A stretch of 64,000 nucleotides of DNA, taken from Rhyacichthys aspro (lineage: Eukaryota; Chordata; Actinopteri; Gobiiformes; Rhyacichthyidae). Shown in pieces: positions 59,401-64,000 of the stretch (position 1 is the stretch's first letter; each line of letters begins with the position of its first letter). The stretch lies in contig CM072159.1 in the NCBI GenBank assembly GCA_036850595.1, positions 4,739,978 to 4,803,977 on the forward strand, written 5' to 3'. The position numbers and the translations under genes are program-made. Below the pieces are notes generated by a model. It was not told where the DNA came from and ran no database searches. It saw nothing but the letters and a program-made list of their open reading frames with translations.

Positions 59401-61708
59401 ATTCACGGCTCATTAATGCAAACTCATACAATTGCACATTTAAGTAGCCTAATATTTGTATTATATTTACGAGCTATTTTGGAAATTGAAGTTTAACAAC
59501 TTTTCCGGAGACTGTCTTTAGCCTACACGCTGCACTCATTCAGTTCATTTCCATCACAAATGCTCACTGTCAGTCCTCCAGCTCTCAGTGTCTTTCTTTG
59601 CTGTCAAGTGTCATCCACCTGTCATTTTGCAATCAATCTCCATCACTCTCTGTCATTCTGCTTTTCATCAGTGTGTCTCAATATTCTGGGACTTCAGTGG
59701 AACTTCTCCAATAGTATTTTTACCTATATGCAGCAATCTCGATGTCTAGGGCCATCTTGACGTTAAGCAGGTCCTGGTATTCGCGCAGGTGACGGGCCAT
59801 CTCCCATTTGGTGCTTTTGAGCTCATTGTCCAGCTGGTGGATGGTCTCCTGAAGGATAGACAGGACACACGGAGCACAAATACAAACGTCAAGAAGATCT
59901 GGAGCAGTTTATTATTACTCTTTGTCATTGTCTTTCTGTTTAGTTTTTGTATTGACCTTGATCTAACAAACCCCATTCTTAACTTCACCTGTAACTGTTA
60001 ACTCCCTGATGCTCTGATAATTGGATTCTGACGCAGTACAGTTCTCTGCCATTGTTCAGTGTCTTCTTTTTCAAGGGCAGCCCCCCTCCACAGCCCCACC
60101 CCTCCCCCTGTGCCTCCGTGGTGTGATGTGAGGACACAACAGGAGCCAATGGACGCATCGACCCACGCCTCTGACTCAGCACCCCGCATTCACAGTGAGT
60201 CTGCTGCAGTCTCCCCATAACTGTTCTCTGATGCTGTGATTTATTTCGGATTTTAGAAAGGTAGTGTGTGTCTGGGAGAGGCACTGGTGCGCGCAGGACT
60301 AGGATGACGCAGCACTCAATGTTGCAACACACACCCACACCTCATGCAGTCTATGTAACTATTTAAGGATTAACGCTGTCTCGTTAACTTATGTTAAGTA
60401 TTATTTTGCATTACATTATGGTAATATTGCGGAAATTTGCTTTCCATAGGCTTCTATAGGGTTTTTTGTTTTTTTGTTGTTTTTTTTATAAATGAAGGCT
60501 GCAACCTAACGTAACCAGTAAAAGTCTTATAACTTATTTTTTTACAGTTAGCATTTGTGTGTTATTTTTCTTGTCAAAAAATAAACTTTATAAACATTAA
60601 AAATGTGCCCCTCTCATGAGCTTTCACTAAACTCTGCTGTCAGTAAAGAAGGACATTGAAGTGTAAGTGTCACAGAGATGAACTGATGTAAGGAGTTCTT
60701 TACCTGGAGGCTGGCCAGGTCGCTGTTGTGCCGGTCCTCGATGTCATTGAGCTGCCGCTCGAGGGACTCCCTGGTGCCTCGTACGGACTCCAGCTCCACA
60801 GTCTTGCTCTGGAGCTGGCGGCGATATTCTGCGATCTCGTCGCGGGCGGACTTGATGGCGTCCTTGTTCTGCTCCGCTGCCTCGGTCAGTTTCGCGTAGC
60901 GATTCGTGAACCAGGCTTCCACGTGCTGCAGATTCTGTGTGGAGTGGCCCTCGAGCTCGGAGCGGATCTCGCGCAACGCCTCAGTGATGTCAGCCTTGTG
61001 CGTCTCGCGGCGCTCCACGCACACCTGTGCCTCCTGGATCTGCGCGAGCAGCTCGCGTACCTCCTCCTCATGGTTGTTCCGAATGAAGGCCACCTCATCC
61101 TGCAGTGACTGGACCTTCTTCTCCAGCTCTGCCTTGAGCAGCTCCGAGTCGCCCGTGTCCTTCTTCAGGACACGAATTATAGCCTCGGTGTCCTCGCGGA
61201 GCCGGGCCTCGTCCTCGAAGCGCTCTCGCAGCCTCTGAATATCCTCCTCGAGGCGCTCCGCATCTAGATGCACCTGCGCCTTTTCGCGGTGCACTTGCTC
61301 CAACGCGAGCCGCAGTTCGCGCAGCTCCTGGTCGTACGCGTCTCCCAGCTGGGTGCGGGACACCTGCTTCTCGCGCAGTGCGTGGATCTCTGCCTCGAGC
61401 TGCTGATTGTGCTGCTCGAGGAAGTGGACCTTGTCGATGTAAACAGCGAAGCGGTCATTGAGCCCCTGCAGCTGCTCCTTCTCTGAGGCGCGAGTGTAGT
61501 CCCCGTTCAGACTGAAGTCCGCGCTCTCGACTGTGCTGTGCGCGCGGGACACCGGGACGTTGATGCTGCGCTTGTAGCTCACGGTAGACGCAGGGGTCGT
61601 GCGGGACCAGGACTGGGAGCGGAAACCGCTGGATGGGGTTCCGACGGAGCGGGTGTAGTAGCTCCGGCTGTCCGTGATCCTTCTGAAGGGGCTCCCTGCG
61701 GGATCCAT
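56499..61708 (-). CDS. nefm: neurofilament medium polypeptide (NF-M)
   Basis: Axonal intermediate filament subunit that co-assembles with NF-L; its tail projects as a side arm and is a substrate of proline-directed kinases. Four exons on the minus strand: 61708-60704, 59848-59724, 59047-58428 and 57178-56499. They total 2430 nt (809 residues; human NF-M 916). The head has 'SPSSGFRSQSWSR'-like text, typical of NF-M. The rod starts 'LQGLNDRFAVYIDKV' (about 80-94) and ends 'EIAAYRKLLEGEE' (about 372-384). The tail has the NF-M-specific 'EAPKLKVQHKFVEEIIEET', then a long Glu/Gly-rich stretch. Nine SPK motifs follow, and then the conserved C-terminal segment 'KVVITKTVETIT...SVTVTETV' ending 'VKQVTEAE'. 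Mammalian NEFM has three exons; here a phase-1 intron (57179-58427) splits the tail. The gene is convergent with nefl. Confidence 0.95.
56877..57011 (-). repeat. pentapeptide xxSPK repeat array in the nefm tail (9 units)
   Basis: Residues 640-684 are nine uninterrupted five-residue units, each ending SPK: SSSPK, SESPK, SQSPK, PASPK, EGSPK, SESPK, ESSPK, SESPK, AESPK. Every unit holds a Ser-Pro kinase site. Human NF-M instead has longer KSPVPKSPVEEKG-type units, so the period differs. Confidence 0.96.
57179..58427 (-). other. nefm intron 3 (tail intron)
   Basis: 1,249-bp phase-1 intron with GT (58427) and AG ends, AT-rich. Exon 3 ends in 'DAAEEG' and exon 4 resumes 'GDDKEEDAE'. No other feature was seen inside. 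Confidence 0.85.
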
Positions 61709-61840
61709 GCCTCACCGGAACACTGCAGGACTAGGGGCACGCGGAGGACTGAGTGCACGTGGAGGTGTGTGTGGTGTGTGTGGAGTGTGTGCAGGTGAGG
61801 AATGTGGCTCTGAGCGACTGAGGGCTCCTCTCTGTGAGCC

Positions 61841-61847
61841 TTTTATA
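61841..61847 (-). promoter_or_regulatory. TATA box of nefm
   Basis: The minus strand reads ATATAAAAGGC about 135 bp before the start codon, which predicts transcription start near 61,815. Confidence 0.75.
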
Positions 61848-61887
61848 TCTGTGGCTCTGAGCTGGTCCAGCTCTGTGTTTGGGCTCA

Positions 61888-61914
61888 GTGAGTGAGAGAG
61901 AGAGAGAGAGAGAA
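61888..61914. repeat. (GA)n run upstream of nefm
   Basis: About ten GA units 40-70 bp upstream of the nefm TATA box. GA/CT tracts near core promoters can bind GAGA-type factors, but this is only positional inference. Confidence 0.85.
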
Positions 61915-61949
61915 GTGGGGAGAAGTGAGGGAGGTGGGGCACTTAGGCT

Positions 61950-64000
61950 CCAAGTCAGGGGTCCCCCAATGGGAGTGCTTTTTCTACCTGTTTACTGTGT
62001 AGCCTTCACTATTACACACTGGTGTGTTCTTTCAGCTGCACTGGATTTTACGCACAAGTTCACTGGTGTCGTTTCAGGACCAGGGACAGCGCCCCTCAGA
62101 CCTGTTGTTTCTTTAATTATTTAAAAAGCCTTTGTTATTCACTGGCAGCCTTTTCCAAAACTCACAACATGGCCTGTAGTCAGTGTGTGCCATAGTCAGT
62201 GTGTGCCATAGTCAGTGTGTGCCATGCCACTGCGTTGTCAAAAGTCAGGCCTGGGGGCCAACTGTGGCCCAAGTTCAGGTTTGAAACAGCCCTCTTCTGT
62301 GTTTCAAAGCTACTACAAAGACCAGTCTGCCTCAGCTTCAAACTTCCATTCTGTCTACAGCTACAGACATTGCCTTTAAGGAGAGAATATAAGATCTATC
62401 ATCTTTCTGTCTGTGTGCCATGCCACATTGCTTGAATGACTTATGCATGCAATCAGTCTGCAGAGATGTTTCCCTACTAACAGTAAAGCATCAGTGGGAT
62501 GTCTCTCTGGTCACTTGGCCTCGTAAACAGTTTATTGATCTCCTATCAATCCAAATGCTTTACTCTAATCTCAGGTCATTCGGGTCAATGTTAACGATTT
62601 CCAATTGCGGAGTTAATGCACACACAGCTGCATCAGGACTTTGTGAATGTGCCTTCTTTATATCATTTGTTTAATTCTGTCAAAATCCCAGAAAATCATT
62701 TCCTCCTGCGTGTGCAGTCCTAATGTAGGTCCATCTGAACAGTATCCTATTTAGTGAGGTCATATTGTACCAAGCATTTGTGTGACTTCGGTCCATATTG
62801 GTCCGTATTATCTCAATTCAGTTAAATATTATTGTATAATGTTTGAGAATGGAAATATTTAACCTTTAACCCATAAAAATAGCACGTCTCCTTTAAAATG
62901 TGAGTTAAAAGTCACTATTAACTGAGTTACATAATGACTAATGGCTAATAATGTCTCCCTACATTTTAGTCTCCCTTATTGCTTTTCAATTGACAGATAG
63001 GGCTAATGCATCATCAGTGAGCCCTGTTAGATTGCTGCAGTTATATAAAGACAGACAGAGGGAACAGGAAAATGGCCAGACAGTGTGGTGGACCTATTTT
63101 AAGCACTAATATGTTGGCTAATACACTTTGGTCTGGCGGTCATACCTAAATCTTCTTATCACTGACATTATAGTCTCCTTCATCACTGTCCCTTCAGTTG
63201 ACCTTTAGCTTGCTGCAGGAAAACAGAAGCCTATTTTTCCATTGTTTTCTCTGAACAACTTTTAAATGCCTTTTGATGCCGGCAGCTAGAGTGTTTGATA
63301 TACAGGCTAGCATAAAGGTGTGTGACCAGGCCCAAAGGCAGGGAGTAATTCCATAGTTCTGGGCTCCAGCACACTGCAGAAGGGTTGGAGTGTTTTCAAA
63401 TAGCACTGCAGCAAGCAAACGAGCCCATCCCAGTGCCAGCCCCAGTATGGCCCACTCCCTGCAGACAACACTATTACAATTTGAACAAAAGACATCCATC
63501 CATAAGCTGTGGGCTTCTTCATACAAACTGCAGGTGGTACAATACTGAGACCTTGGCTGAATTTGCTGAAACACAGAATACAAGGTCAGCGTGACCTTTT
63601 TATTCAGCTGACACAATAATGTAGAAGCACAGCCCTGTATCATGATGAATGTTTAATACTTAGGTTGGAAGCACATTTTATGAACAGTTTCCTCCACTGC
63701 AGTTATGTGTCAGCTTCTTCTTATGCTTCCTCCCCGCTAATAGGTCTGTAGTCTTTACAGTCAAATACTATCAAATAGCTGCAGTGTAAAGCCTGTAAAA
63801 GCCAGTATAGTATGTCAGTGTAGCAAATACGCTGGTTTACCAGTTTAATGGATACAATATGTAAAAAAAAAATACTGTCGGTAATTGCTGTAAAATGCTT
63901 AAAATTATTGAACTGTATTCTTCGTTTGCATTCAAATATAAGCAATATAAGATGGATTATTAAAAACATATTTTAGCATCATTCTTATGGTATTGTTTTT
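61950..64000. other. 5' flank of nefm, no further gene recognised
   Basis: Non-coding. A 149-codon minus-strand frame (63194-63643) matches no family and lacks splice context. The only structured sequence is the 16-bp tandem repeat at 62,177. Confidence 0.5.
62177..62224. repeat. 16-bp tandem repeat, three units
   Basis: Three units of TAGTCAGTGTGTGCCA, identical in all three copies. Confidence 0.95.

Noticed and set aside
60728..61238. plus-strand frames of 110-126 codons opposite nefm exon 1
   Set aside because: Shadows of the nefm rod on the other strand.
63194..63643. 149-codon minus-strand frame
   Set aside because: No recognisable domain, splice sites or promoter. Length alone is not enough in 64 kb.

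Overview
The window is vertebrate nuclear DNA, most likely from a teleost fish. It has AT-rich intergenic DNA, spliced genes with GT-AG introns and vertebrate protein families. It also carries many short non-autonomous DNA transposons, LINE 3' ends and microsatellites of the kind common in fish. No bacterial, viral or organellar genes were seen. The species cannot be named from the sequence alone.

Positions 1 to about 39,290 hold no gene I can support. This stretch contains transposon fossils: a hAT transposase remnant, two pogo/Tigger-like copies, hAT elements with target-site duplications, MITEs and two LINE fragments. It also holds a tRNA-Pro-like pseudogene, several microsatellites, and a roughly 370-bp non-repetitive-looking element present twice in direct orientation 2.5 kb apart. 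Several more GC-rich islands could be conserved non-coding elements, but this cannot be tested without other genomes.

The gene-bearing part runs from 39.3 kb to 61.9 kb and has four genes. (1) A plus-strand, eight-exon syntaxin of the STX1/2/3 type (39,632-41,856) has no C-terminal transmembrane segment and ends in a basic tail. (2) Muscle-type phosphoglycerate mutase pgam2 lies on the minus strand (43,283-45,160; three exons, TATA box). (3) Neurofilament light, nefl, lies on the plus strand (49,452-52,498; four exons). (4) Neurofilament medium, nefm, lies on the minus strand (56,499-61,708; four exons).

nefl and nefm face each other tail to tail, the arrangement also known at the human NEFM-NEFL locus. 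Their products co-assemble into axonal intermediate filaments. Two DNA transposons sit back to back in the roughly 4-kb gap between them. Each tail carries its own short-period repeat: seven octapeptides in nefl, and nine Ser-Pro-Lys motifs spaced exactly five residues apart in nefm. The last 2 kb, upstream of nefm, show only a GA repeat and a small tandem repeat.

Exon limits were placed by hand from reading frame, splice signals and family knowledge. All coding totals are multiples of three: 786, 768, 2127 and 2430 nt.
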